Source of the DNA: JAITWN01 sp964384095
Lineage (GTDB): Bacteria; Pseudomonadota; Gammaproteobacteria; SZUA-140
DNA: 25,880 bases
Assembly (NCBI GenBank): GCA_964384095.1
Contig: CAYLKC010000020.1
Span: forward strand, 1 to 25,880
Reading direction: 5' to 3'
How positions within the stretch are numbered: position 1 is the first letter of the stretch; every line of letters begins with the position of its first letter. The position numbers were made by a program, and so were the translations under genes. Positions 16,401 to 24,027 of the stretch are shown here, one piece after another. The notes under the pieces were generated by a model. That model did not search any database and was not told the origin of the DNA. It saw nothing but the letters and a program-made list of their open reading frames with translations.

Positions 16401-17975
16401 GTCGACGATGAGGATACTCTTACCGGCCAGCCTGCTTTCGACCACGGAAACGGCGACGGCGGATGCGGGTCTGTCGAACGGCAGCCTGACCAGGAAGCTG
16501 CTTCCCTGTCCAGGGGCGCTCCTGACGCTGATGTCGCCGCCCATGAACTCGACGAGCTGCTTGCAGATCGCGAGGCCGAGTCCGGTCCCGCCGTACTTGC
16601 GGGTCGTCGAGCCGTCTGCCTGGAGGAAAGGTTCGAAAATGCGCTGGTGCGCCTGCTCGGCAATGCCGATGCCCGTATCCCTGACCTGGAAAAGGAGTTC
16701 CGGGCGTTCGGCGCAAGATTGTTCCGACGGCTCGACGGATATCGTGATTTCACCCTTGTCGGTGAATTTGATCGCATTGCCGACCAGATTGACGATCACC
16801 TGGTGCAGGCGGGCACGATCCCCGTTGACCATGGCCGGGCAGTCGCTGTCGATCACATAGCCGATATCCAGTTCCTTGGCGTTGGCCTGGGTACCGATCA
16901 GGCCGAGGATATCGTCGAGGAGATCCGTGAGGCAGAAGTCCTCACGGTTGACCTCGAGCTGACCGGAATCGTTGCGCGAGAAATCGAGGATGTCGTTGAC
17001 CAGGGCCAGCAGGGATTCCCCGGAGCTGCGCGCAACCTCGAGATAATCCGCCTGCCGGTCATTGAGACCCATGCCCTGCAACAGTTCGAGCATGCCGAGG
17101 ACGCCGTTGAGCGGAGTTCTCAGTTCGTGACTGACCGTCGCCGCGAACTCGCCCTTCAGCCGAGCGGTCTCGATCGCGGCATCCCGGGCCTTGCGCAGCT
17201 CGATTTCGCGAGCCTCCAGCACGTCCATCATCGTGTTGAATGCCGTCTGCATTTCATTGACGTCGCGGGGACCCTCGATCCAGGCGCGGATCATCGTTTC
17301 ACCCGAGGTCGCCCGGTGCATGGTTTCTGCGAGACGTTTGATCGGACCCGTGACGCGGCGAGTCAGCAGCAGGAGGGCCGCCAGCAACGCCGCTGCGAGG
17401 ACCGAGCTGACCATGATGTTGGTCTTGAGCAGGTCACCGGTCAGCGCATGCATCGTCTCCTTGCCCATAACAAGCTGGACATGGCCGATCAGCTCCGGCT
17501 GTCCGGGATTCACGGTGAACGGTGAATCCTCATCCATCGATGGCGTGGTATAGACCGGAGAAATGAATCGCCATTGGCGATTGCTGTCCTCGATCATTAA
17601 TGTCCGTGGCGGAATAGTATCGGTGTAGTCATCTAACCGGTTGATCATGCCCGCTGTCAGCAGTGGTGACCTGTCAGAATCGTGCACCGCGATGGCAACA
17701 ATATCCGGCGAACTCAAAACCGCTTCAACGTATTCCTGCACATTTTCCGGACTGTGCAGCAGCAGCGCCAGTGTACTCTGCGCAGCCAGTGTCTCAGCCG
17801 TCTGATGCCCCTCGAATACAAAACGGTCGCGGATGGTCTGACCGGACAGCCAGGTGATCGCGATCGACGATATCAGAGATGCCAGCAGAATACCGGCAAT
17901 GAAGATCAGCGCCAGTTGTTGGCGGAATCCCATGCGGCCGTATGATCTGGATATCTGCGAGTCCATCACCGTCAT
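13440..17975 (-). CDS. giant hybrid sensor kinase with three REC, HPt, GGDEF and EAL domains
   Basis: This 1511-residue inner-membrane protein combines a BarA-like phosphorelay with c-di-GMP output. In order: TM helix (about 19-45), periplasmic sensor, TM helix (about 185-205), HAMP, HisKA with His283 (SHELRTPLNG) and HATPase. REC1 follows with Asp574, but its usual Thr/Ser switch position reads IALMENG. REC2 is canonical (Asp715, LMDCNMP). HPt carries His864 (AHAIKGSAANIGA), REC3 Asp986 (LMDGKMP), then intact GGDEF at 1145-1149 and EAL at 1272-1274 with DDFGTGYSSL. Both cyclase and phosphodiesterase motifs look active. It starts 6 bases after the binding-protein stop and is the last gene of that operon. 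The ATG at 17966 is an alternative start. Confidence 0.94.
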   Translation of the reverse strand: MTVMDSQISRSYGRMGFRQQLALIFIAGILLASLISSIAITWLSGQTIRDRFVFEGHQTAETLAAQSTLALLLHSPENVQEYVEAVLSSPDIVAIAVHDSDRSPLLTAGMINRLDDYTDTIPPRTLMIEDSNRQWRFISPVYTTPSMDEDSPFTVNPGQPELIGHVQLVMGKETMHALTGDLLKTNIMVSSVLAAALLAALLLLTRRVTGPIKRLAETMHRATSGETMIRAWIEGPRDVNEMQTAFNTMMDVLEAREIELRKARDAAIETARLKGEFAATVSHELRTPLNGVLGMLELLQGMGLNDRQADYLEVARSSGESLLALVNDILDFSRNDSGQLEVNREDFCLTDLLDDILGLIGTQANAKELDIGYVIDSDCPAMVNGDRARLHQVIVNLVGNAIKFTDKGEITISVEPSEQSCAERPELLFQVRDTGIGIAEQAHQRIFEPFLQADGSTTRKYGGTGLGLAICKQLVEFMGGDISVRSAPGQGSSFLVRLPFDRPASAVAVSVVESRLAGKSILIVDDSEIVRRQARRLCESFGMRPVVAQTAQEMSTIIESRRDRNPCFDALLIDADLKGNFGRPVADIIESGELTGITCIALMENGVADADAATTGNGSAWSIRKPLRKSTLRSLLMDMLIGSRAAPLVADTPVAAPGAINLPRSRILIVEDNRANQYVVSGMLERLGMRPTVASGGHEAIDVMRRESFDLVLMDCNMPDLDGYETTRRIRALEGNDRRTPVIAMTANVQDGDVRRCLDAGMDDYLSKPLRLEILRDKLSVWIRGREASASSMAPASPGMPLDSEQLPLQQTLDMEIFSELRETIGEAFHDMLRVFIEDLTAYLADLYASIRDNSLEMVPNIAHAIKGSAANIGAGKLADVSRHIESSGRSLDADSVRMLYNTAVAESQALIGLLRSELEGKPVEGAIQTRHGHTARILVADDDRSTRFVFRNILEEEGYEVIEADNGTTAIDLCAGDPPDLILMDGKMPVMDGFAACQYLKQKADTAHIPVLIITGLEDEDSIERAFSVGATDYIPKPVNFSVLRRRIAHLMQASHAQRHMHRLAYSDPLTGLPNRTRFTSHLTTLLDANRESGRALAVMFIDVDRFKLINDTLGHDAGDMLLKIVAERLHHCVRDGDLVARLGGDEFTIVLDDIGSREVLASIARKICSAFSKPVTFLEQEIFVTLSIGISMFPSDASDIATLMKHADTAMFNAKRYRNDFRFFEYGMEADVARRLRMESDLRKAVERDELRVHYQPQVDSRSGKVTGVEALVRWMHPERGLVAPADFIPLAEDTGLIGLIGDQVLFKACCQLKEWLARGYAPMRMAINLSVRQIEKYEIIDTVHRVLKETGVPPELLELEITESVIMEHAEDMISIFRKLKEMGIQLAIDDFGTGYSSLAYLKRFPVDILKIDRSFVQDIPEDLEDIAIVTGVLAMARGLGLEVVAEGVETAEQARVLRETGCDYMQGFYFSQPLAPDVFEQKFLARKDQQLISNGDNVTRLKPRTPG

Positions 17976-17981
17976 ATGCCA

Positions 17982-18968
17982 TTACAGAGGTGGGAACACG
18001 AGGTCGAAACCCGACAGGTCTTCACGTGTATAGCGTATGCCCAGGCGACCGGCTGTACGGACATTGAATGCGGTATGTAGGGCATCAAGCATGCGCATTC
18101 CTGTCGGGTCGCTGTTACGTCCGTGTGCCCTGTACTCATGCAGCTCCATGAGCAGTGCGCCTATACGGCTGCCCATCCGTTGATTATCCGGGTATAGTGC
18201 GAAAAGTACGCCGCGCCGTACATGCGACGGATTGCTGGAGAATACAATAAGCTTGTTGTCCCATGACTCTTTCAGGATCATCGGAAGTACGGCCTGTTCG
18301 TCGAGGATGGCGCTGTCCTGGGACAACCACAGGGCTTCTGTGCGACTTTTCTGATCTCGCAGAACTTCCATGTAGCTGTTTGCCGCATTTTGAAGTGTAT
18401 CGACTGGAACAGGATTCAATGTCAGTCCATGCTTGAGAGCAAGCGGTTTAGCCATGTCAATTAGCCATTGCTCGCGTTCCCTGTGGTAAACGATATGCAC
18501 ACGTTCGACGCTCGGCGCGATCACCTTGAGTTGTTTGAACATGGCTGAAGGGTCTGGATTGAGCGCGATGCCGTAATAACTGTTTGTCCACAACTCGCTG
18601 GACATATGAACGGCGCCTATAACGACAGGTGTCGTTCTTGACAACTGCTCGCTCAAGGCCTGACCACGGCTGCCGAGTACGACGGTCGAGGACACACCAT
18701 TAGTACGGAGCCAGGTCTCTATACTCTCGGGTGTTTCGTCATTCTGAATTACCCGGACTAACACTGGCCCGTCGATCGCTTCACTGACACCTTCGACGAT
18801 CGTGGTAAAGACACTGCGGAAGGGTTCTCGTATATCAGGGTAGAGAACAGCGCTCAGTGGCACGTCGGCGCGAGCAGAGTTTACTGCGGTTGCAATGAAC
18901 GCCAGCAACAGGACAGAAATGACCTGTATATTAAGTAAAAACAGATACTTATGTACAGGCTTTTTCAT
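17982..18968 (-). CDS. periplasmic ABC-type substrate-binding protein (orphan)
   Basis: The 328-residue protein has a long N-terminal signal segment (about 1-34, cleavage near ARA-D) and a two-lobed periplasmic-binding-protein pattern. The segments PVVIGAVHMSSE, SYYGIALNPDP and VERVHIVYHRE resemble the ABC_sub_bind (COG2984) group. No permease or ATPase gene is nearby. It sits between a TonB receptor and a membrane kinase, so it more likely delivers or presents a ligand to the kinase's periplasmic domain than feeds a transporter. GC is clearly lower than in the flanking chromosome. The ligand cannot be read from the sequence. Confidence 0.8.
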   Translation of the reverse strand: MKKPVHKYLFLLNIQVISVLLLAFIATAVNSARADVPLSAVLYPDIREPFRSVFTTIVEGVSEAIDGPVLVRVIQNDETPESIETWLRTNGVSSTVVLGSRGQALSEQLSRTTPVVIGAVHMSSELWTNSYYGIALNPDPSAMFKQLKVIAPSVERVHIVYHREREQWLIDMAKPLALKHGLTLNPVPVDTLQNAANSYMEVLRDQKSRTEALWLSQDSAILDEQAVLPMILKESWDNKLIVFSSNPSHVRRGVLFALYPDNQRMGSRIGALLMELHEYRAHGRNSDPTGMRMLDALHTAFNVRTAGRLGIRYTREDLSGFDLVFPPL

Positions 18969-19084
18969 CTTTAATCAACTTGTGGCGAGCAAAAGATATT
19001 CCTGCCGATGTCACCCTAAAGTGTCGATCTGCAGATAATTATCGGCCTGTGCGTCCGCTGCTGAACTGATTCAGGGCTTTATTG
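18969..19084 (-). other. intergenic region, TonB receptor to binding protein
   Basis: This 116-base gap is AT rich. It holds a 10-bp perfect palindrome GATAATTATC near 19034-19043, which recalls half of an iron-regulator (Fur) box but is far too short to call one, and a weak CTGAA-TCAG-TTCAG hairpin near 19064-19077. No convincing terminator or promoter was seen, so readthrough from the receptor gene is likely. Confidence 0.4.
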
Positions 19085-21163
19085 TTATTTACCTCGCCAA
19101 TTGTCAAGGTGATAGCGAACCTCCGCGAGAAAATGCTGGCCCGCCAGCGGCAGGTCGTTCGGAATTGATCCCGGAGCAGGGCTGGGTTCACGGGCGTCTT
19201 CGTCGAAAATATTGCGAGCCAATATTGCAAACTCCCAGGGTGTTGCGCCATGTCGATAGCGTAAGGTGAGGTCGGTCATGATGTAGTCGTCGATACGCGG
19301 TCTCGGATCGGTAATATCACGGCTGCGATCGGCGACCCAGTTAACCTGGGCGCTGAATGACCAGTCAGGAATCGGGCGCCAGACCGTCCTCAGATAAACT
19401 TGGTGCTGCGGTGCATTGGCGACATCGCTGTCGGTATCCTTTTCGGTCGAATTCTGGTAGGCATAGTTGCCGAGCAGGAGAAACTGCCGACTGACGTCGT
19501 ATTTAAATTCGAGTTCGAGGCCATAGCCATCTCTATTCCCGGAATTCTGGGCGGAGACTGAAGTAGCAGGTGCCGGATCCGGGACAAAACGAATGATGTC
19601 GCTCATGTGGTAGGTGAAAAGGTTCAGCCCCGCCTGGAAATTATGGGCTGGCTGGTAATTGAACGCGAGTTCGTAAGTATCGATTTTCTCGGGCTTCAGG
19701 TTGGGGTTGCCGAGAGCTACCGGATTGTTGATGTTGTACAGTTCATTGAACGCAGGTGCGCGGAACGCTCGTCCGTACAGAACCTTGGTTGTCAGATCGT
19801 AGCGAGTGCGCCATACGATCGCCAGTCTCGGATTTGTAGTATCACCGAAATCTGAGTAGTGATCGTATCTGACACCACCGGTAAGTTTCCAGTCGGAATT
19901 GATCGACCATTCATCCTGGATAAATCCGTAATAGACCTTTCTGTCCTGCGGCTGTATAAAGACCTGCGATGGGTCGCCGCTGACATCGATGATTCCACCT
20001 AGAGGACTGCCATCCAGAGCAAAGTTTTTTCTTTCTCTTGTTTTGTACAAGTCGTTGTGGATACCTCCGATGCCGATCCGGATATTATGATTCTGTATAC
20101 CGTGATAGAAGGCAGAAAGGCCTCCGCGTGTATGGCGTTCATAAACGTACGGACTGCCTATAACACCATCTGGAAAAGCTCCGCCGAAGGCGCCGGGCGG
20201 AAACAGAACAAGGTCCGATTTGGCATTGGAATCGAAGAGACTCATCTGCGCGGTAATGTCCCAATCTCTGCTGACATATGTGTTATACGTCAGATCAGCA
20301 TTAAATCTGTCGCTGCTATTGGTGCCTGCAGGATCAAGTGCCTGGGCTACACCGGCACCGGTTTCCACATCTCTGCGACCCTGATAACCCGCGCGAAATC
20401 TCCAACTACCGCGGTGCAGATCAATTCTGGTCTCGAGTATTTCCCTGCCGAGATTGACTGAACCCGGCGCCAGCGATACCGAGCTGTCCAGAAAGGATTG
20501 GGCATCGGTGTCAATGGTGCGATCCTGTCCGTCTGTACGGAGAATTTCGAGCGAGACCGCGAAATCTGTCTGACCCAGATTGCCACCATGCTGGACCCAG
20601 CCCTCGCGTGTATTGTATGAGCCGGCGCGCGCGCCAAATTGCGTATCTCCAATATCATCGGGTGTTTTCGTGATGATATTGATAGTTCCGGCATATGCGT
20701 CAGCTCCGTATACAGCAGAGCCGGGACCGCGAATGATTTCAATGCGGGATATATTATTAACCGGCATACCGCCCCAGACTTGGCTCCTGTCACCTACATA
20801 AATGTTCGTGATCGGGATGTCGTTGATCAGAATCAGGACCTGGGGATTACTTTCCGTATAGATCCCGCGAATTGTGTACAGAGGGCTGTAGGCGCGCGGG
20901 GAATTAGATACATGCAATCCTGGAACAGTTTCCAGTATTTGGTCGAGATCTGTTGCCCCCATGGCCTTGATATCATCGGCTGTAATCACAGTCGCTACCG
21001 CCGGCGCCTGTGATATAAGCTGTCTTGTACCTGTCGCGATGCTGATGAAGTCCTCATCTCCATATGCACGCATCAGTGCATCCTCCTCTGCGACACTCTG
21101 GGCATGGAGATTCCCGCTAGTCAGCAGGAAGGGGATTAAACTGGCCAGCAATTTTGCTCTCAT
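19085..21163 (-). CDS. TonB-dependent outer-membrane receptor
   Basis: The 692-residue receptor has a signal peptide (about 1-22, LHA-Q) and no N-terminal STN signalling domain. A short stretch DEDFISIATGT may serve as the TonB box. The plug domain (about 50-165) has APAVATVITADDI, ETVPGLHVS, YTIRGI and IEIIRGPGSAVYGADAYAG. The 22-strand barrel occupies the rest, including the FRAPAFNELY segment typical of the family. Such receptors import iron chelates, cobalamin or organic ligands. Here the next genes encode a binding protein and a kinase rather than a transporter, which suggests ligand uptake for sensing. AGGTG lies a few bases before the ATG. Confidence 0.93.
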   Translation of the reverse strand: MRAKLLASLIPFLLTSGNLHAQSVAEEDALMRAYGDEDFISIATGTRQLISQAPAVATVITADDIKAMGATDLDQILETVPGLHVSNSPRAYSPLYTIRGIYTESNPQVLILINDIPITNIYVGDRSQVWGGMPVNNISRIEIIRGPGSAVYGADAYAGTINIITKTPDDIGDTQFGARAGSYNTREGWVQHGGNLGQTDFAVSLEILRTDGQDRTIDTDAQSFLDSSVSLAPGSVNLGREILETRIDLHRGSWRFRAGYQGRRDVETGAGVAQALDPAGTNSSDRFNADLTYNTYVSRDWDITAQMSLFDSNAKSDLVLFPPGAFGGAFPDGVIGSPYVYERHTRGGLSAFYHGIQNHNIRIGIGGIHNDLYKTRERKNFALDGSPLGGIIDVSGDPSQVFIQPQDRKVYYGFIQDEWSINSDWKLTGGVRYDHYSDFGDTTNPRLAIVWRTRYDLTTKVLYGRAFRAPAFNELYNINNPVALGNPNLKPEKIDTYELAFNYQPAHNFQAGLNLFTYHMSDIIRFVPDPAPATSVSAQNSGNRDGYGLELEFKYDVSRQFLLLGNYAYQNSTEKDTDSDVANAPQHQVYLRTVWRPIPDWSFSAQVNWVADRSRDITDPRPRIDDYIMTDLTLRYRHGATPWEFAILARNIFDEDAREPSPAPGSIPNDLPLAGQHFLAEVRYHLDNWRGK

Positions 21164-21359
21164 GATTCACCTGCGCCTTGACAGGCAGATAAAATAGTGT
21201 AGAGCTAATAACGGCCTTCAGAATTAATACTTTAGTATCATGATCCGAGTAGCCAGTGGCGGATCACGTATATAACCGATTGTATTAAATAGTAATTATA
21301 TACCGAGGCGGTTTGATATCATGCGGGGCAGGCAACCTGCGGGAATACTGTCGGCGGAT
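21164..21359 (-). promoter_or_regulatory. AT-rich control region upstream of the TonB receptor
   Basis: This 196-base gap separates the citrate-synthase-like operon from the receptor operon. It holds inverted repeats ATACT-TT-AGTAT (21227-21238) and TGATCCG-12-CGGATCA (21241-21266), placed 64-103 bases before the receptor start where an operator or promoter would be expected. A weak hairpin GCAGG-CAA-CCTGC (21328-21340) follows the upstream operon but lacks a T-tract. No confident -35/-10 pair was identified. Confidence 0.45.
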
Positions 21360-22163
21360 TCATGTCCAGGGGCGGACCTCCTTCCCTTCGTACAGGATAT
21401 TGTTGCATGAAAGCGGGAAAAAACTTCCTTCCTGCGCACCAGCAGCTTCCAGATAGCACGGAATCAGGCCGGATATAAAACAGGGGATCAGGTACAGATA
21501 ATATTCATCTGTAGTCAGTCCCTGATCTGCAGCGAGGGCCGCAGCCAGGGCAGCGATGTTCATTCTCATTCGATATCGTCTTTTCAGCAAGATCTGCTCT
21601 ATCTCAAATGCAACGCTCGTATGCGGGCCGTCCGCAAGGTCGAGTTCGCGAGCTATTCTCAGCAATGGATCGATTCTTTCATCTGCATTGATTAACGGCC
21701 GGGCATAACCGGGGAGAGATCTAACCTTTCTAATTTCCTCTACTACAAGGTTTTCCAGATCAGCTTCTCCTTCGCGCTCCTTCTTGAGTCTGGTTATCAA
21801 ATCATGGGCGCCGACTATCGGTCTATAGCCGTATATGGTTGCTTCGGAGACTGCGATCGCTGCGCTGACACCAAGGACTCCGGTGCTTCTTGCAGTGCCT
21901 GCAAGAGATGCAACCCGGTTATTCCATATGCGAGGATCCGGGTAACTGGTGCAAATTATCCAGATTTGTTCGAATAATCTTAGTTGATTATGGTCAAATC
22001 TCCTCCCCGTGATCCCGTACAATAGTAATTCGATCCAGCTCATGCTTCTCAATTCTTCAAACAAATCCTTCCCTCTGAATATCACTCGCTCACCCGGGAA
22101 GACCAGACCCATTCTTGTTTCCCATCGACCCTGAAAATCGGACAAATCTCTTGACTGCTTCAT
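21360..22163 (-). CDS. citrate-synthase-fold protein B (catalytic histidines absent)
   Basis: The 267-residue protein resembles citrate synthase and citryl-CoA lyase over its whole length. Recognisable parts are WNNRVASLAGTARSTG (the RVxAST region), PGYARPLINADERIDPLL (normally PGFGHPLY) and the C-terminal MNIAALAAALAADQG and CNNILYEGKEVRPW. Where the enzyme family has GPLHGGA this protein reads YRPIVGA, and the PGFGH histidine is Arg155. Ordinary citrate synthase activity is therefore unlikely. It is shorter than citrate synthase (about 370-430) and near citryl-CoA lyase length. Its ATG overlaps the stop of protein A by four bases, suggesting a coupled, possibly heteromeric pair. Confidence 0.75.
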   Translation of the reverse strand: MKQSRDLSDFQGRWETRMGLVFPGERVIFRGKDLFEELRSMSWIELLLYGITGRRFDHNQLRLFEQIWIICTSYPDPRIWNNRVASLAGTARSTGVLGVSAAIAVSEATIYGYRPIVGAHDLITRLKKEREGEADLENLVVEEIRKVRSLPGYARPLINADERIDPLLRIARELDLADGPHTSVAFEIEQILLKRRYRMRMNIAALAAALAADQGLTTDEYYLYLIPCFISGLIPCYLEAAGAQEGSFFPLSCNNILYEGKEVRPWT

Positions 22164-22951
22164 CCGTCTTGCTCCTTCAGGACAACAGCATCGCGGTAAA
22201 ACGGAAAATTCCGAAATCCATATCCAGCTTGCTCGATGGAATGAACCGCGGCGCCTGGAAGTCGGAGAATCAGGTAAAGCATCTCACCCTCGTGAGGACT
22301 GAAACCCAGATCGTACAATGCTGCTGCAGAAATTCCCGGGATAGCCAGCGGGCAGCCTGCGACATCTTCCAGATCCTGTCGATTTTTCTCCAGCCAACCA
22401 AGTGCCCCGTGCGGATAGATACTCGAGAACATCTGTAGTACAGATTTTGCCGGCGTTGTACAGGTAACACCATATGGGTCGAATCCCGGTGGATGTTCCA
22501 TTTGCGGCCATACGTCGACAGGCGTTTTTCGAAGTTCGCCGATTCTACTCTTCCATGCCCGCAGGTCGTTGTCGCACTCGTGCCAGATTTTCAACGCATG
22601 GAATACTTCTCTTGCGCCACCGAGTTGACCGGCGCCAACTGCAAGTGCGGCGATCAGTGATGAGGCGCTGCCGGAGCCTCCAACACCACCATTCATTGCG
22701 GCCTGTACGCCATGGTCTCTGGGGCCCGGATTCGCAATAGCGATAGCGAGCTTTTCAAGAAGTAATCTTTTAGAAGAGTCCGGACGATCTCCCTTGAACA
22801 GTAGATATATGTATTCAGACCAAGTGGCCTTGTCGAGGACTTCGCCGTAAACATCATACCCATGACAATAGCAAGCGGCTGGAGAAAACGGATTATCTGC
22901 TTCCGGTACCTCACGCCAGACCCTCGACCTGATCTTATCGACGTCACTCAT
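22160..22951 (-). CDS. citrate-synthase-fold protein A (catalytic histidines altered)
   Basis: The 263-residue protein has the citrate-synthase pattern PRDHGVQAAMNGGVGGSGSA (His80 retained in the ADHG-like motif), AGQLGGAREV where GPLHGGANE is usual, and PPGFDPYG where PGFGHPVY is usual. A C-terminal LGFSPHEGEMLYLILRLPGAAVHSIEQ segment matches the end of the fold. Two of the three histidine positions are thus changed. The start lies 3 bases after the methyltransferase stop and the next citrate-synthase-like gene overlaps it, so all are one operon. It may carry out a Claisen- or lyase-type step on a CoA ester, or be a structural partner of protein B. Confidence 0.75.
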   Translation of the reverse strand: MSDVDKIRSRVWREVPEADNPFSPAACYCHGYDVYGEVLDKATWSEYIYLLFKGDRPDSSKRLLLEKLAIAIANPGPRDHGVQAAMNGGVGGSGSASSLIAALAVGAGQLGGAREVFHALKIWHECDNDLRAWKSRIGELRKTPVDVWPQMEHPPGFDPYGVTCTTPAKSVLQMFSSIYPHGALGWLEKNRQDLEDVAGCPLAIPGISAAALYDLGFSPHEGEMLYLILRLPGAAVHSIEQAGYGFRNFPFYRDAVVLKEQDG

Positions 22952-22954
22952 AGA

Positions 22955-24010
22955 TCATGCCGGTTTATGTCCGTTTATCACACTGTAGTAGCCATAGGAA
23001 GAATCAATATTCAATTCTGTGAATCCTGCTTGTGAAAGGATCGATAGAATATCGGACGCAGTATATTGCTTTCCCTCTGTAACGGCCAGCATAGCCAAGC
23101 TATATAAATTGGCAGTTAGCGGACCAACACGGTTATCGTTCAGCAGGACTTCGTTGATCAGTATTTTTCCATTTCGAGGCAGGCTGTTGAAAGCAGATTT
23201 TGCAAGGTCAATGCACACTTCGATTGTCCAGTCATGAAATATATCGCTCATAAATACCGCGTCATGCCCAGTCGGCCATGTATCCCTGAACATGTCGAAC
23301 GGCATGGTCGACACTCTGTCCGTCACCCTATACATATCGATGTATTTCTCTGCATGCCTGCAGACTTGGGGAAGGTCCGCGATAGTGCATTTAAGATTCG
23401 GGTGAGCGGAGGCAAACGCAATTGAATAACATCCGGAGCCACCGCCAACATCCAGGATATGCGTGAGCTCCCTGAAGTATGCTTGGTAACGAGACAGGGA
23501 GATTGCGGATGCGAAGCCGTGGCTATGCATCTTGTCGGTAAATTTCGCAGCTTGCTCATCTGTCATGGACTCCTGTTTCCAGTCGTCTGTAAATTTGCGA
23601 CGCCCGTATTTTGACATTGAGTTCGCAGAATCGTGTCTTACAGCGTCCATGATCATCGCATGGCTAACGGGCATATCGCGAACGGTATGAAGAACCCCGC
23701 CCCAATAATGCGGGCTTTCCGAAAGCAGATAGCTGCGTGACAGATCATTCAGATGGTACGCATCGTCTAATTTGACGATGAACCCCATAGCCGCGAGCAT
23801 GTTCAGCAGTGCCTCGGTCGAACGCATGGACAGACCAAGGGCTTGAGTGAGATCTTCCGATGTCGAAGGCGAGCGATGCAGGTGTGTGAAGATCCCGAGT
23901 TCGTCAGCAGCCGTCAGTGCAGGTAACTGGAACCCAGATAGCCAAATATCCCAAAGTGGCCGATTGTCGGTTGGCGGCAATGGCGGGAGGTTGGTCTCCG
24001 GTGATGGCAT
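22955..24010 (-). CDS. SAM-dependent methyltransferase, CrtF/acetylserotonin O-methyltransferase family
   Basis: The 351-residue enzyme has an N-terminal winged-helix dimerisation domain (about 15-100) and a C-terminal Rossmann domain. The SAM loop DVGGGSG is at 187-193. FHDW has His259 at the position of the catalytic base in this family, and LINEVLL supplies the conserved acidic residue. O-methylation of a hydroxyl is the default prediction. The same family also includes C-methyltransferases acting on 2-oxo acids (MppJ, SgvM, MrsA), which would suit the ThDP and citrate-synthase-like neighbours. It starts 17 bases after the ThDP gene stop, with no clear Shine-Dalgarno sequence. GC is near 48%, far below that of the ThDP gene. 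Confidence 0.85.
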   Translation of the reverse strand: MPSPETNLPPLPPTDNRPLWDIWLSGFQLPALTAADELGIFTHLHRSPSTSEDLTQALGLSMRSTEALLNMLAAMGFIVKLDDAYHLNDLSRSYLLSESPHYWGGVLHTVRDMPVSHAMIMDAVRHDSANSMSKYGRRKFTDDWKQESMTDEQAAKFTDKMHSHGFASAISLSRYQAYFRELTHILDVGGGSGCYSIAFASAHPNLKCTIADLPQVCRHAEKYIDMYRVTDRVSTMPFDMFRDTWPTGHDAVFMSDIFHDWTIEVCIDLAKSAFNSLPRNGKILINEVLLNDNRVGPLTANLYSLAMLAVTEGKQYTASDILSILSQAGFTELNIDSSYGYYSVINGHKPA

Positions 24011-24027
24011 GAAATGAAGAAAGGCGC

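Noticed and set aside
15882..17525. A 547-codon plus-strand open frame opposite the hybrid kinase.
   Set aside because: It mirrors the codon bias of the kinase gene on the other strand and shows no recognisable domain.
19034..19043. GATAATTATC as a Fur box.
   Set aside because: Only a 10-base palindrome is present, while a Fur box needs about 19 bases, and it lies downstream of the receptor gene instead of at its promoter.
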